64,000 bases of DNA, from NCBI RefSeq assembly GCF_002899945.2, contig NZ_PPEG02000008.1:285347-349346 (forward strand). The letters run 5' to 3'. Shown one piece after another: positions 36,117-44,278 of this stretch. The position numbers and the translations under genes are program-made. The notes under the pieces were generated by a model that had not been told where the DNA came from, ran no database searches, and saw nothing but the letters and a program-made list of their open reading frames with translations. The DNA is from Chryseobacterium viscerum. Its GTDB lineage: Bacteria; Bacteroidota; Bacteroidia; Flavobacteriales; Weeksellaceae. Within the stretch, counting starts at the first letter, position 1; each line of letters opens with the position of its first letter.

Positions 36117-37088
36117 ATGTCAAAAAGATTTAAAATCCTGTGTTTATTATTCGTGATTGCAATTATTGTAAGTGCTGTCATTAATATGAACACAGGATTT
36201 TTAAGTTTAAGTTTTCAGGACTTTTTTCAAGATTCTGCTCATAATCAGATTGCCGAAATCCGTATCAACCGCGTTCTCGTGATGATGCTTGCCGGAATTT
36301 CAATTCCTACGTCAGGTTTTCTGATGCAGGAGTATTTTCAAAATCCCCTGGCTGGCCCCGATATATTGGGAATCACTTCGGTAGCCAGTCTGTCGGTCGC
36401 TTTTTATATTTTCTTTTCCCATAATATTCTACTGCCTGAGTTTCTGCAGAACAGTTTTCTTAGTTTATCAGCAATTGGAGGAAGTTTACTGTTAATGCTG
36501 ATTCTTCTGTCCATGTCTAACAAGTTTCAGGATAAATCTTATCTTATTATCTTCGGATTTCTTGTCTCAGCATTTGCCGGAGCAATTGTATCCCTGCTGC
36601 AGTTTTATGCGGAAAATCAAAGTCTGAAAAACTATATTTTATGGTCTTTCGGAGCTAATAATATGGTGACCAGAAATCAGATCTATGTACTATTTATCTT
36701 AGTATCCATAGGTCTTTTCATTTGTTTCAAAGCGATAAAACCTCTTATTGGAAACTCTCTTGGTAATTCTTATGCACAAAGTTTAGGAGTAAACCTGAAA
36801 CAGCTGAAACTATTAATAATAGTAGCGTCCTCTCTCCTTTCAGCCTCTATTACTGCATTTTTAGGTCCTATCCTATTTATCGGAATCATTGTTCCTCATT
36901 TTTGCAGACTCATCTATAATCCATCCAAATTATGGCAGCAATGGATTCTTAATATGTTTCTGGGAATTCTGATCATGTTATTTTTCTCAGTTATTGCAGA
37001 AAAAACACAGATCCCTTTGAATGTAATAAGCTCTGTATTTGGAATTCCTGTGATTCTAATGATGCTTTTGAAGCAGAATAAAGTGTAA
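36117..37088 (+). CDS. Iron/siderophore ABC transporter permease (FecCD family)
   Basis: 323-residue inner-membrane permease of the BtuC/FecCD family that imports ferric siderophores, heme or cobalamin. About nine or ten hydrophobic segments. Family signatures are RINRVLVMMLAGISIPTSGF, NPLAGPDILGITS, YILWSFGANNMV, ARSLG-type YAQSLGVNLKQL, and the conserved FLGPILFIGIIVPHFCRLIY. The matching ATPase gene follows after a gap that contains a GxxExxY gene. No periplasmic binding-protein gene is nearby. Confidence 0.92.
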   Translation: MSKRFKILCLLFVIAIIVSAVINMNTGFLSLSFQDFFQDSAHNQIAEIRINRVLVMMLAGISIPTSGFLMQEYFQNPLAGPDILGITSVASLSVAFYIFFSHNILLPEFLQNSFLSLSAIGGSLLLMLILLSMSNKFQDKSYLIIFGFLVSAFAGAIVSLLQFYAENQSLKNYILWSFGANNMVTRNQIYVLFILVSIGLFICFKAIKPLIGNSLGNSYAQSLGVNLKQLKLLIIVASSLLSASITAFLGPILFIGIIVPHFCRLIYNPSKLWQQWILNMFLGILIMLFFSVIAEKTQIPLNVISSVFGIPVILMMLLKQNKV

Positions 37089-37429
37089 TTTTTTTTTGGA
37101 AAGCGCAAAGACGCAAGGATTTTCTATTTAATCTGTAAACTTTAAGTCGCAAAGATTTTATCTCCGATAAAATTGAAAACTGCATATTCAAAACAAAAAA
37201 TATCCTTACCCCTTCTTGCTGAAAATATTTGATTTTCTTGCGCCTTAAAAATATACACAACGTATTATAAAACTTTGCGTATTCGCGTTTACCCAACATC
37301 TTGCATCAATAAAACTATACTCACACTTTCTGAGGGGTTTTAATTTTATTATACATCATAGATTACAGTCTTCCATCTCACAATTATTAACCAACAATTC
37401 ATATATTTAGATTCAACAAAACATCACAA
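37089..37429. other. Intergenic interval before the GxxExxY gene
   Basis: 341 bases with no gene. It contains a degenerate GCAAAGACGCAAGG-type stretch (37103-37117) and copy B of the dispersed repeat (37215-37296). Confidence 0.5.
37215..37296 (-). repeat. Dispersed intergenic repeat, copy B
   Basis: The reverse complement of this segment starts TTGGGTAAACGCGAATACGC and ends AAATATTTTCAGCAAG. It matches 15007-15080 except for scattered substitutions and one 8-base gap. It is the opposite orientation of copy A. Confidence 0.75.
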
Positions 37430-37807
37430 ATGACAGAAAATGAATTATCAAAAGTAGTTTTTGAAACCGGTTTAAAGATTCATAAAAAACTTGGAGCGGG
37501 ATTATTTGAACATGTGTACGAAGAATGTTTGTTCTATGAATTAACAAAATCAGGTTATCAGGTAGAAAAGCAAAAATTATTTCCTATCATTTATGAAGAT
37601 TTAAAAATAGAGAACGCTTTCAGACTCGATATGATTATTGAAAACAAAGTGATTTTGGAATTAAAAACAGTTGAGTATATATCCCCTGCTCATAAAGCAC
37701 AACTTTTAACTTATTTAAAAATCACAAACTGTAAATTAGGCATGTTACTCAACTTTCAATCTGATGTTTTCAAAAACGGAGTGACAAGAATCGTGAACAA
37801 TTTATAG
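37430..37807 (+). CDS. GxxExxY protein
   Basis: 125 residues of the GxxExxY family, a small PD-(D/E)XK nuclease-like fold of unknown biological role. The signature reads LGAGLFEHVYEECLFYEL near residues 22-39, followed by RLDMIIENKVILELKTVE, which fits the acidic/Lys core of a nuclease fold. The gene lies between the permease and ATPase genes of an ABC transporter, and such genes are commonly found as inserted passengers in Bacteroidetes intergenic regions next to degenerate repeats, as here. Confidence 0.85.
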   Translation: MTENELSKVVFETGLKIHKKLGAGLFEHVYEECLFYELTKSGYQVEKQKLFPIIYEDLKIENAFRLDMIIENKVILELKTVEYISPAHKAQLLTYLKITNCKLGMLLNFQSDVFKNGVTRIVNNL

Positions 37808-37905
37808 ATCAAACAGGATAAAAATTTAGAAAAGTCAAATTCCCTGCGCCTTAAAACACTATTTTTGTAAAACATTTTAATCTTTTGCAGATAACCAACA
37901 AAAGT

Positions 37906-38829
37906 ATGCATTTACAGATCAAACAGGCAAATATCGGCTACAATACAACATTAATATCCAACGCTAATGCGGATTTGAAGCTTGGTGATGTATGCCTGCT
38001 GATTGGTAATAATGGGGTAGGAAAAACAACACTGATCAAATCTATTCTGCATCAGCTTTCTTTACTGAGTGGAGAGATTTCTATTAATGGAAAAAATGTA
38101 AAGAGTCTTTCTGTAAAAGAAATTGCCGAGAATATTGCGATTGTTTTTTCAAAGTCGGTTATTCCGCAGCATTATACGGTTGAAGACCTTATTTCTCTGG
38201 GAAAATACATCTACTACCCTTTTTATTTTGAGTTAAAAAAAGAAGACCGTGAAGAAGTTGCTCATATTATCGAGGAATTAGATTTGAATCAATACAGATA
38301 TACCCTTTTGAAAAATCTGTCAGACGGAAACCTTCAAAAAGCATTTATAGGGCGGGCTATTACTCAGAACTCTCCCATTATTATTTTGGATGAGCCCACC
38401 ACGCATCTGGATGAAAAAAATAAGCTTATTATTCTCAAAACCCTCAGAAAATTAGCCAAAGAACAGAATAAACTTATCTTGTTTTCTTCTCACGACTGGC
38501 GATTGGCTAAAGAATTTGCAGATAAAATATGGTATATAAAGGAAAACCATCTGTATTCGGGAATTGTTGAAGATATCCTGCTTCAACATGATGAACTCAC
38601 CAATGCTTCCTTATTCCAGGTCAATGAAAATTTTGTTGCACCACAAATCTCAGCACCGCGAGTTCACAAAGAAATGTTGTATTCTCTGCTTCAAAAAAAC
38701 TTCCAAAAAGACCTTTCTTCTTTCAATTTTGAATTCCAGCACTCATTTTGGGTAATTACTAAAGATTCCGCCAGTTACCAATGTGAATCTTTTGAAGAAA
38801 TCATCAATTCTATTAAAAACATTCATTAA
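37906..38829 (+). CDS. Iron/siderophore ABC transporter ATPase (FecE/FhuC type)
   Basis: 307 residues from MHLQIKQANIGYNTTLISNA; an in-frame TTG at 37885 could add seven residues. Walker A GNNGVGKTTL, Q-loop region IAIVFSKSVIPQHYTVEDL, signature LSDGNLQKAFIGRA (LSDG instead of LSGGQ, common in siderophore/heme-type ATPases), Walker B PIIILDEPTTHLD and the switch His in LFSSHDWRLAKEFA. It powers the permease encoded upstream. A C-terminal extension of about 60 residues is present. Separation from the permease by the GxxExxY gene suggests an interrupted operon. Confidence 0.92.
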   Translation: MHLQIKQANIGYNTTLISNANADLKLGDVCLLIGNNGVGKTTLIKSILHQLSLLSGEISINGKNVKSLSVKEIAENIAIVFSKSVIPQHYTVEDLISLGKYIYYPFYFELKKEDREEVAHIIEELDLNQYRYTLLKNLSDGNLQKAFIGRAITQNSPIIILDEPTTHLDEKNKLIILKTLRKLAKEQNKLILFSSHDWRLAKEFADKIWYIKENHLYSGIVEDILLQHDELTNASLFQVNENFVAPQISAPRVHKEMLYSLLQKNFQKDLSSFNFEFQHSFWVITKDSASYQCESFEEIINSIKNIH

Positions 38830-38855
38830 TACTACATTTTTATTGATTAATCCAT

Positions 38856-38875
38856 ATACTATGCATGCATAGTAT
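38856..38875. promoter_or_regulatory. Perfect 20-bp palindrome, distal operator of the beta-oxidation operon
   Basis: ATACTATGCATGCATAGTAT is a perfect inverted repeat. A second copy lies 83 bases further down at 38939-38958, directly over the -33 region of the marR promoter, so the pair is probably bound by the MarR protein encoded just downstream. Confidence 0.7.
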
Positions 38876-38938
38876 TATGCTAATCATACAATTTAATCTA
38901 TTTACTATCAGGTTATTAACAAAATTTAACGTTAATAA

Positions 38939-38958
38939 ATACTATGCATGCATAATAT
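38939..38958. promoter_or_regulatory. 20-bp palindrome, proximal operator of the beta-oxidation operon
   Basis: ATACTATGCATGCATAATAT differs from the distal copy by one base. It ends four bases before the -7 box at 38963, so it covers the -33 position. Confidence 0.7.
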
Positions 38959-38962
38959 TTAC

Positions 38963-38970
38963 TAAATTTG
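38963..38970 (+). promoter_or_regulatory. -7 box of the marR/beta-oxidation promoter
   Basis: TAAATTTG matches TAnnTTTG. No TTG lies 17-23 bases upstream; that stretch is occupied by the proximal palindrome, consistent with regulated initiation. Confidence 0.65.
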
Positions 38971-38992
38971 GGTAAAACCATTGGCGCAAAAA

Positions 38993-39448
38993 ATGATGGA
39001 TAATAATAAAGAAAAAATAGAAAACGTAGATTTAATTTTAAAGCAGACTTGGTTGGCTGTTTCTAAAATGTACACAGAACTAGCCCAGGAACATGATTCC
39101 ACAGCGGTACAAGCTCTCACCCTTCTTAAAATTGATCCCAAAGAAGGAACCAGAAGTACCAATCTTGGTCCCAAAATGGCTATTGAACCCACCTCTTTAA
39201 CGAGAATCATTAAACTTTTGGAAGATAACGGATATATCTATAAGGAAAAGACGACCACTGATAAACGAGAGGTTATCATTAAGCTTACAGATAAAGGGCT
39301 CAACTCCAGAAACATGTCAAAGGAAGTCGTTGTCAACTTTAACAAGAAGGTGATGGAAAAAATAGCTCCGGAAAAGATGGATGCTTTCAAAGACGTGATG
39401 ACCGAAATCATGAAAATAGCAAACGAATTATTAAACAACAGAAAATAA
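38993..39448 (+). CDS. MarR-family transcriptional regulator of fatty-acid degradation
   Basis: 151 residues starting at the MMDNN pair of ATG codons; an upstream in-frame TTG at 38981 is unlikely. Winged helix-turn-helix: AIEPTSLTRIIKLLEDNGYI as the recognition helix region, wing KEKTTTDKREVIIKLTDKGL, and a C-terminal dimerisation helix. It heads the operon of a multifunctional hydroxyacyl-CoA dehydrogenase, a thiolase and an acyl-CoA dehydrogenase, and paired palindromes lie over its promoter, so it likely autoregulates and senses a fatty-acid or acyl-CoA ligand. Ligand inferred only from context. Confidence 0.9.
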   Translation: MMDNNKEKIENVDLILKQTWLAVSKMYTELAQEHDSTAVQALTLLKIDPKEGTRSTNLGPKMAIEPTSLTRIIKLLEDNGYIYKEKTTTDKREVIIKLTDKGLNSRNMSKEVVVNFNKKVMEKIAPEKMDAFKDVMTEIMKIANELLNNRK

Positions 39449-39502
39449 ATTATGTTGAAACCTCAGGGTTCCATATAATCTTATAAAAATAAAAATTTAC
39501 AT

Positions 39503-41896
39503 ATGAAAAGAAGAATCAAACATGTAACGGTTCTTGGTTCAGGAATTATGGGAAGCGGTATCGCAGCTCACTTCGCCAACATCGGTGTTGAAGTATCACT
39601 CTTGGATATTGTTCCTTTTGAACTTACTGAAGCTGAACAGAAAAAAGGTTTGACCAAAGATGACAAAGCAGTACGTAACAGAATTGCTTCCGAAAACTTT
39701 GAAAAACTAAAAAAAGCAAGTCCTGCACTTCTTTATTCTCCAAAGTTTGCAGACAGAATTAAAATCGGAAACTTCGATGATGATCTACCGAAAATAAAAA
39801 ATACAGACTGGATCATTGAAGTAGTAGTAGAAAGACTTGACATCAAAAAGTCAGTATATGAAAAGATTGAACAGTTCAGAAAACCGGGAACATTAATTTC
39901 TTCTAATACTTCCGGTATTCCTATTCATTTCCTGATAGAAGGGAGAAGCGAGGATTTCAAAAAATACTTCGCAGGAACTCACTTCTTCAACCCGGTAAGA
40001 TACCTTCCTCTTTTAGAGATTATTCCTACTAACGATACAGATCCTGAGATCATCGATTTCTATATGAACTATGGAGCAAAATTCCTAGGTAAAACTACTG
40101 TTTTAGCCAAAGATACTCCAGCTTTCATCGCCAACAGAATCGGGGTATTCTCTATGATGGATCTTCTTCACAATGTACAGAAACTAGGACTTACCGTTTC
40201 TGATGTTGATAAATTAACAGGTCCGGTAATCGGACGTCCAAAATCTGCAACATTCAGAACAGCTGATGTAGTAGGTCTTGATACTTTGGTTATGGTAGCC
40301 AACGGTGTTCGCCAAAGCGGTGCTGAAGCGAATAACTTTAATGATGTATTTGCCCTTCCTGGCTATATCCAGAAAATGATGGATAACAAATGGTTAGGTT
40401 CAAAAACGGAACAAGGTTTCTATAAAAAAGTAAAAAATGCAGATGGAAAATCTGAAATTCATGGATTAAACCTTGATACTTTAGAATATGAACTTCAAGG
40501 AAAATCATCATTCCCTACCCTGGAATTAACAAAAGCTATTGATAAGCCGATTGACAGATTCAAAGTTCTGATCGGAGGTAAAGATAAAGCTGGTGAATTG
40601 TACAGAAAATCTTTAGGAGCGTTATTCGCTTACGTTTCACATAAAGTTCCTGAAATTTCTGACGAGGTTTATAAAATTGATGATGCCATGAGAGCTGGTT
40701 TTGGATGGGAAAACGGACCATTTGAAATCTGGGATGCTGTAGGCGTTCAAAAAGGTATTGAATTGGCTAAAGACGCTGGTTATGAAGTTTCAGACTGGGT
40801 GAAGAATGTAGAGACTTTCTATAAAGTAAATGATGAAGGACAAAGCATTTATGTAGATAAAAACTCAGGAGAATACAACAAAATTCCGGGTCAGGATGCA
40901 TTCATTATCTTAGATAATATCAGAAAAAACAAAACGCTTTGGAGCAATTCAGGGGCTTCGATTGAAGATTTAGGAGACGGAATCATCAACTTCGAGATCC
41001 GTTCAAAAATGAATTCTCTTGGAGGCGAAGTTCTTGATGGCTTAAACAGAGCGATCGATTTAGCAGAAAAAGAATATGACGGATTGGTGGTAGGAAATCA
41101 GGGAACAAACTTCTCTGTAGGAGCCAACCTTGCTATGATCCTTATGATGGCTATTGAGCAGGATTGGGATGATTTGAATATGGCGATCGCTTACTTCCAG
41201 AAATCAATGATGAGAGTACGTTATTCTTCTATTCCTGTAGTAGTTGCTCCTCACGGAATGACCTTAGGAGGTGGATGCGAAATGACAATGCATGCAGACA
41301 GAGTGGTTGCGGCAGCAGAAACTTATATCGGGCTTGTAGAAACCGGAGTTGGGGTAATTCCTGGCGGAGGTGGTACTAAAGAATTGACTTTAAGAACTTC
41401 CAGAGAATTCCACAGCGATGATGTTAAAAACAACAGACTTCGTGAAGCTTTCATGAACATCGCAATGGGTAAAGTAGCTACTTCTGCGTATGAAGCTTAT
41501 GATATGGGAATCCTTGAAAAAGGGAAAGACATCGTTTCCGTAAGCAAAAACAGACAGATTGCAGAAGCTAAAAAAGTTGCAAAACTATTAGCAGAGCAAG
41601 GATATACTCAGCCAATCGAGCAAAAAGTAAAAGTTCTTGGTAAAGATGCATTAGGAATGTTCTATGTAGGAACTGACCAGATGTTAACCGGAAACTTCAT
41701 CTCTGCACACGATAAGAAAATTGCTGATAAACTGGCCAACGTAATGGTAGGTGGAAATCTTTCCGAACCAACAGTTGTTACAGAACAATACTTGCTGAAC
41801 CTTGAAAGAGAAACCTTCCTTCAGCTTTGTGGAGAAAGAAAAACTTTGGAGAGAATCCAATATATGTTGCAGAATGGAAAACCGTTAAGAAATTAA
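39503..41896 (+). CDS. 3-hydroxyacyl-CoA dehydrogenase/enoyl-CoA hydratase, beta-oxidation multifunctional protein
   Basis: 797-residue bifunctional enzyme catalysing hydration of enoyl-CoA and oxidation of 3-hydroxyacyl-CoA. The NAD-binding dehydrogenase is N-terminal (VTVLGSGIMGSGIAAHFANI, then FAGTHFFNPVRYLPLLEIIP and DTPAFIANRIGVFSM). The enoyl-CoA hydratase/isomerase (crotonase) domain is C-terminal, with the oxyanion-hole motifs LVVGNQGTNFSVGANL and GMTLGGGCEMTMHADRVV, and GLVETGVGVIPGGGGTKEL. This is the reverse domain order to E. coli FadB and typical of Bacteroidetes. It follows marR by 54 bases and is separated from the thiolase by an inserted transposase gene. Confidence 0.94.
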   Translation: MKRRIKHVTVLGSGIMGSGIAAHFANIGVEVSLLDIVPFELTEAEQKKGLTKDDKAVRNRIASENFEKLKKASPALLYSPKFADRIKIGNFDDDLPKIKNTDWIIEVVVERLDIKKSVYEKIEQFRKPGTLISSNTSGIPIHFLIEGRSEDFKKYFAGTHFFNPVRYLPLLEIIPTNDTDPEIIDFYMNYGAKFLGKTTVLAKDTPAFIANRIGVFSMMDLLHNVQKLGLTVSDVDKLTGPVIGRPKSATFRTADVVGLDTLVMVANGVRQSGAEANNFNDVFALPGYIQKMMDNKWLGSKTEQGFYKKVKNADGKSEIHGLNLDTLEYELQGKSSFPTLELTKAIDKPIDRFKVLIGGKDKAGELYRKSLGALFAYVSHKVPEISDEVYKIDDAMRAGFGWENGPFEIWDAVGVQKGIELAKDAGYEVSDWVKNVETFYKVNDEGQSIYVDKNSGEYNKIPGQDAFIILDNIRKNKTLWSNSGASIEDLGDGIINFEIRSKMNSLGGEVLDGLNRAIDLAEKEYDGLVVGNQGTNFSVGANLAMILMMAIEQDWDDLNMAIAYFQKSMMRVRYSSIPVVVAPHGMTLGGGCEMTMHADRVVAAAETYIGLVETGVGVIPGGGGTKELTLRTSREFHSDDVKNNRLREAFMNIAMGKVATSAYEAYDMGILEKGKDIVSVSKNRQIAEAKKVAKLLAEQGYTQPIEQKVKVLGKDALGMFYVGTDQMLTGNFISAHDKKIADKLANVMVGGNLSEPTVVTEQYLLNLERETFLQLCGERKTLERIQYMLQNGKPLRN

Positions 41897-41902
41897 TAGG
41901 AA

Positions 41903-41978
41903 GCTCCGTAGGAGCGGACTGTTAATAGCTATCAATAATTTACGAATTTTCGTAGAGCCTCGTAGAGGCGACCTGTTA
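41903..41978 (+). repeat. Two REP-like hairpins left of the transposase
   Basis: Copy 1 (41903-41924) is GCTCC-GTA-GGAGC plus GGACTGTTA. Copy 2 (41957-41978) is GCCTC-GTA-GAGGC plus GACCTGTTA. They share the small hairpin and the CTGTTA tail and are matched in inverted orientation to the right of the transposase. Confidence 0.8.
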
Positions 41979-41983
41979 ATTTT

Positions 41984-42448
41984 ATGGCAAATACATATAC
42001 ACAAATTTATATCCAAATTGTTTTCGCTGTAAGAGGACGACAAAACCTGATTTTGAAAGAAAACAGAGAGGAACTCCACAAATTTATTACAGGTATCGTT
42101 AGCAACAGAGGTCAAAAATTATTTGCTGTTTTTGCAATGCCTGATCATGTTCATATTCTTGTAAGTATGAGTCCCGTTATTTCGATTTCAGACTTAGTAA
42201 GGGATATTAAAGCGGGTTCTTCAAAATTCATTAATGAAGAAGGATGGGCAAATGGAAAATTCAACTGGCAGGAAGGTTATGGTGCATTTTCTTATTCCAA
42301 AAGCAGTGTTGATTCGGTTGTAAAGTATATTTTAAACCAAGAAGAACATCATAAAAAGAAAACATTTAAGGAAGAATATTTGGGGTTTATGGAAAAATTT
42401 GAAATTGAATATGATTCAAAATATTTATTTGAATGGATTGAAAACTAA
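41984..42448 (+). CDS. REP-associated tyrosine transposase (IS200/Y1 family)
   Basis: 154-residue HUH single-strand transposase. The metal-binding HUH motif is MPDHVHILV near residues 49-57. The catalytic Tyr lies in the FSYSKSSVDSVVKYILNQEE region near residue 105-120. The N-terminus MANTYTQIYIQIVFAVRGRQ is the classic IS200/RAYT start. Such enzymes cut and move REP hairpins, and here four REP-like hairpins surround the gene, two on each side in inverted orientation; its stop codon lies inside the right-hand REP. The gene is single-copy in the window and lies in the middle of a beta-oxidation operon. Confidence 0.9.
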   Translation: MANTYTQIYIQIVFAVRGRQNLILKENREELHKFITGIVSNRGQKLFAVFAMPDHVHILVSMSPVISISDLVRDIKAGSSKFINEEGWANGKFNWQEGYGAFSYSKSSVDSVVKYILNQEEHHKKKTFKEEYLGFMEKFEIEYDSKYLFEWIEN

Positions 42449-42521
42449 CAGGTCGCTCCTACGGAGCTCCACGAATTGCAAATCAAAACAAATAGCTACA
42501 AACAGTTTACCTCTACGAGGC
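42446..42521 (-). repeat. Two REP-like hairpins right of the transposase
   Basis: Copy 3 (42446-42467) is the inverted form of copy 1 (GCTCC-GTA-GGAGC and CGACCTGTTA on the minus strand). Copy 4 (42501-42521) is the inverted form of copy 2 (GCCTCGTAGAGG, then TAAACTGTT). Copy 3 contains the stop codon of the transposase. Confidence 0.8.
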
Positions 42522-42558
42522 AAAAAACTTTCAAAAAATAATTTTAATTAATAAAAAT

Positions 42559-43737
42559 ATGAAACAAGCATATATAGTAAAAGGATTTAGAACAGCAGTA
42601 GGAAAAGCGCCAAAAGGTTCTCTGCGTTTTACCCGTCCTGATGTCATGGCGGCTACCGTTATTGAAAAATTAATGGCTGAGCTCCCACAATTAGATAAAA
42701 ATAGAATTGATGACCTTATCGTAGGAAATGCAATGCCGGAAGCTGAACAGGGGCTGAACGTTGCACGTCTTATCTCTTTGATGGGATTAAATACCGATAA
42801 AGTTCCGGGAGTAACCGTAAACCGATACTGTGCTTCAGGAAGTGAAGCCATTGCAATTGCTTCTGCAAAAATTCAGGCTGGAATGGCAGATTGTATCATC
42901 GCTGGTGGTACAGAATCAATGTCATACATCCCAATGGGAGGTTACAAGCCTGTTCCTGAAACAGATATCGCAAAAACAAACCCTGATTATTATTGGGGAA
43001 TGGGCTACACTGCGGAAGAAGTAGCTAAACAATACAATATTACAAGAGAAGAACAGGATCAGTTCGCTTTTGAATCTCATATGAAAGCTTTAAAAGCCAA
43101 TCAGGAAGGAAGATTTGCCAACCAGATTGTTTCGATTCCTGTAGAATATAATTTTCTGGATGAAAATCAGAAAATGCAGACTAAAAAGTTTGATTTTTCA
43201 GTAGATGAGGGCCCTAGAGCAGATACTTCATTGGCTGGTTTGACTAAATTAAGACCTGTATTTAAAAACGGAGGAAGCGTAACAGCCGGAAACTCTTCTC
43301 AAATGAGTGATGGAGCAGCTTTCGTAATGGTAATGAGTGAGGAAATGGTAAAAGAATTAGGATTGGAGCCTGAAGCAAGATTAGTTGCTTATGCTGCAGC
43401 CGGATTAGAGCCAAGAATCATGGGAATGGGACCTATCTATGCTATTCCAAAAGCGTTAAAACAAGCAGGTTTAGAATTAAAAGATATCGAGTTGATCGAA
43501 CTTAACGAAGCGTTTGCCTCTCAATCGGTTGCCATTAAGAAAGAATTAGGTTTAAATCCTGACATTTTAAACGTAAACGGAGGAGCCATCGCTCTTGGAC
43601 ACCCGCTTGGATGTACAGGAACAAAGCTAACCGTTCAACTTCTTGATGAAATGAGAAAACGTGGCAACAAGTACGGAATGGTTTCTATGTGTGTAGGAAC
43701 AGGACAAGGTGCGGCTTCTATTTTTGAACTTCTATAA
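42559..43737 (+). CDS. fadA: Acetyl-CoA acyltransferase (beta-ketothiolase)
   Basis: Thiolase of 392 residues that cleaves 3-ketoacyl-CoA to acetyl-CoA and a shortened acyl-CoA. Nucleophile Cys near residue 91 in VNRYCASGSEAIAI, then the conserved GGTESMSYIP, the catalytic NEAFASQ-type region LNEAFASQSVA, GGAIALGHPLGCTG with the catalytic His, and the C-terminal Cys in SMCVGTGQGAAS. Length normal. It is the next metabolic step after the multifunctional enzyme, with a transposase cassette between them. Confidence 0.96.
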   Translation: MKQAYIVKGFRTAVGKAPKGSLRFTRPDVMAATVIEKLMAELPQLDKNRIDDLIVGNAMPEAEQGLNVARLISLMGLNTDKVPGVTVNRYCASGSEAIAIASAKIQAGMADCIIAGGTESMSYIPMGGYKPVPETDIAKTNPDYYWGMGYTAEEVAKQYNITREEQDQFAFESHMKALKANQEGRFANQIVSIPVEYNFLDENQKMQTKKFDFSVDEGPRADTSLAGLTKLRPVFKNGGSVTAGNSSQMSDGAAFVMVMSEEMVKELGLEPEARLVAYAAAGLEPRIMGMGPIYAIPKALKQAGLELKDIELIELNEAFASQSVAIKKELGLNPDILNVNGGAIALGHPLGCTGTKLTVQLLDEMRKRGNKYGMVSMCVGTGQGAASIFELL

Positions 43738-43752
43738 ATAGATAAATAAGAA

Positions 43753-43773
43753 AATAGACGGATAGATAATAGA
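43753..43773 (+). repeat. 21-bp repeat left of the S23 gene
   Basis: The sequence begins AATAGACGGATAGA and ends AATAGA. A direct copy with one mismatch lies at 44185-44205, and an inverted copy at 44218-44238, on the other side of the S23 gene. Confidence 0.8.
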
Positions 43774-43794
43774 AGGTAAAGACACAAGAAATGA

Positions 43795-44163
43795 ATGAAT
43801 GATTTTAAAAGACACAATTTTAAGAAGCTTAAAATTTGGCAAATGGGTATGGAATTATCAAGATTAACTTTAGATCTTACAGATACTTTCCCAACTTATG
43901 AAAAATATGGACTGAAAAGTCAAATGGATAGATGCGTTATCTCAATTCCATCAAATATAGCCGAAGGTTCAAGCAGAACAAATAAGTCTTTTAGTCACTT
44001 TTTAGATATTTCTTTAGGTTCTTCATTTGAATTGCAAACACAAATATTGTTGGCAAATCATAGAAAATATTTATCCAACGAAAAAACTGAAATCTTTGAA
44101 ATTAAAATTGAAGAATTTCAAAAAGCAACAATGGTATTTCAGAATACTTTAAATAGGGATTAA
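43795..44163 (+). CDS. Four-helix-bundle protein (S23 family)
   Basis: 122 residues of the S23 four-helix-bundle family, named from 23S rRNA intervening sequences, a selfish or passenger protein of unknown function. Typical features are FKKLKIWQMGMELSRLTLDL in helix 1 and the conserved SIPSNIAEGSSRTN turn, followed by FSHFLDISLGSSFELQTQIL. It lies between thiolase and acyl-CoA dehydrogenase genes and is bracketed by 21-bp repeats, so it appears inserted. Such genes are known in Bacteroidetes intergenic spaces. Confidence 0.88.
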   Translation: MNDFKRHNFKKLKIWQMGMELSRLTLDLTDTFPTYEKYGLKSQMDRCVISIPSNIAEGSSRTNKSFSHFLDISLGSSFELQTQILLANHRKYLSNEKTEIFEIKIEEFQKATMVFQNTLNRD

Positions 44164-44184
44164 TAAGAGTAAAGACAAAGAGAA

Positions 44185-44238
44185 AATAGACGGATAGAAA
44201 ATAGACCACAATAACAATCTATCATCTATCCGTCTATT
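44185..44238 (+). repeat. Direct and inverted 21-bp repeats right of the S23 gene
   Basis: 44185-44205 is a direct copy of 43753-43773 with one mismatch; 44218-44238 is an inverted copy, so the two form an imperfect 21-bp hairpin with a 12-base loop. Confidence 0.8.
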
Positions 44239-44278
44239 ATCTAAGTGTCTTAAAAAAATTTAAATAACAAAATAACAT

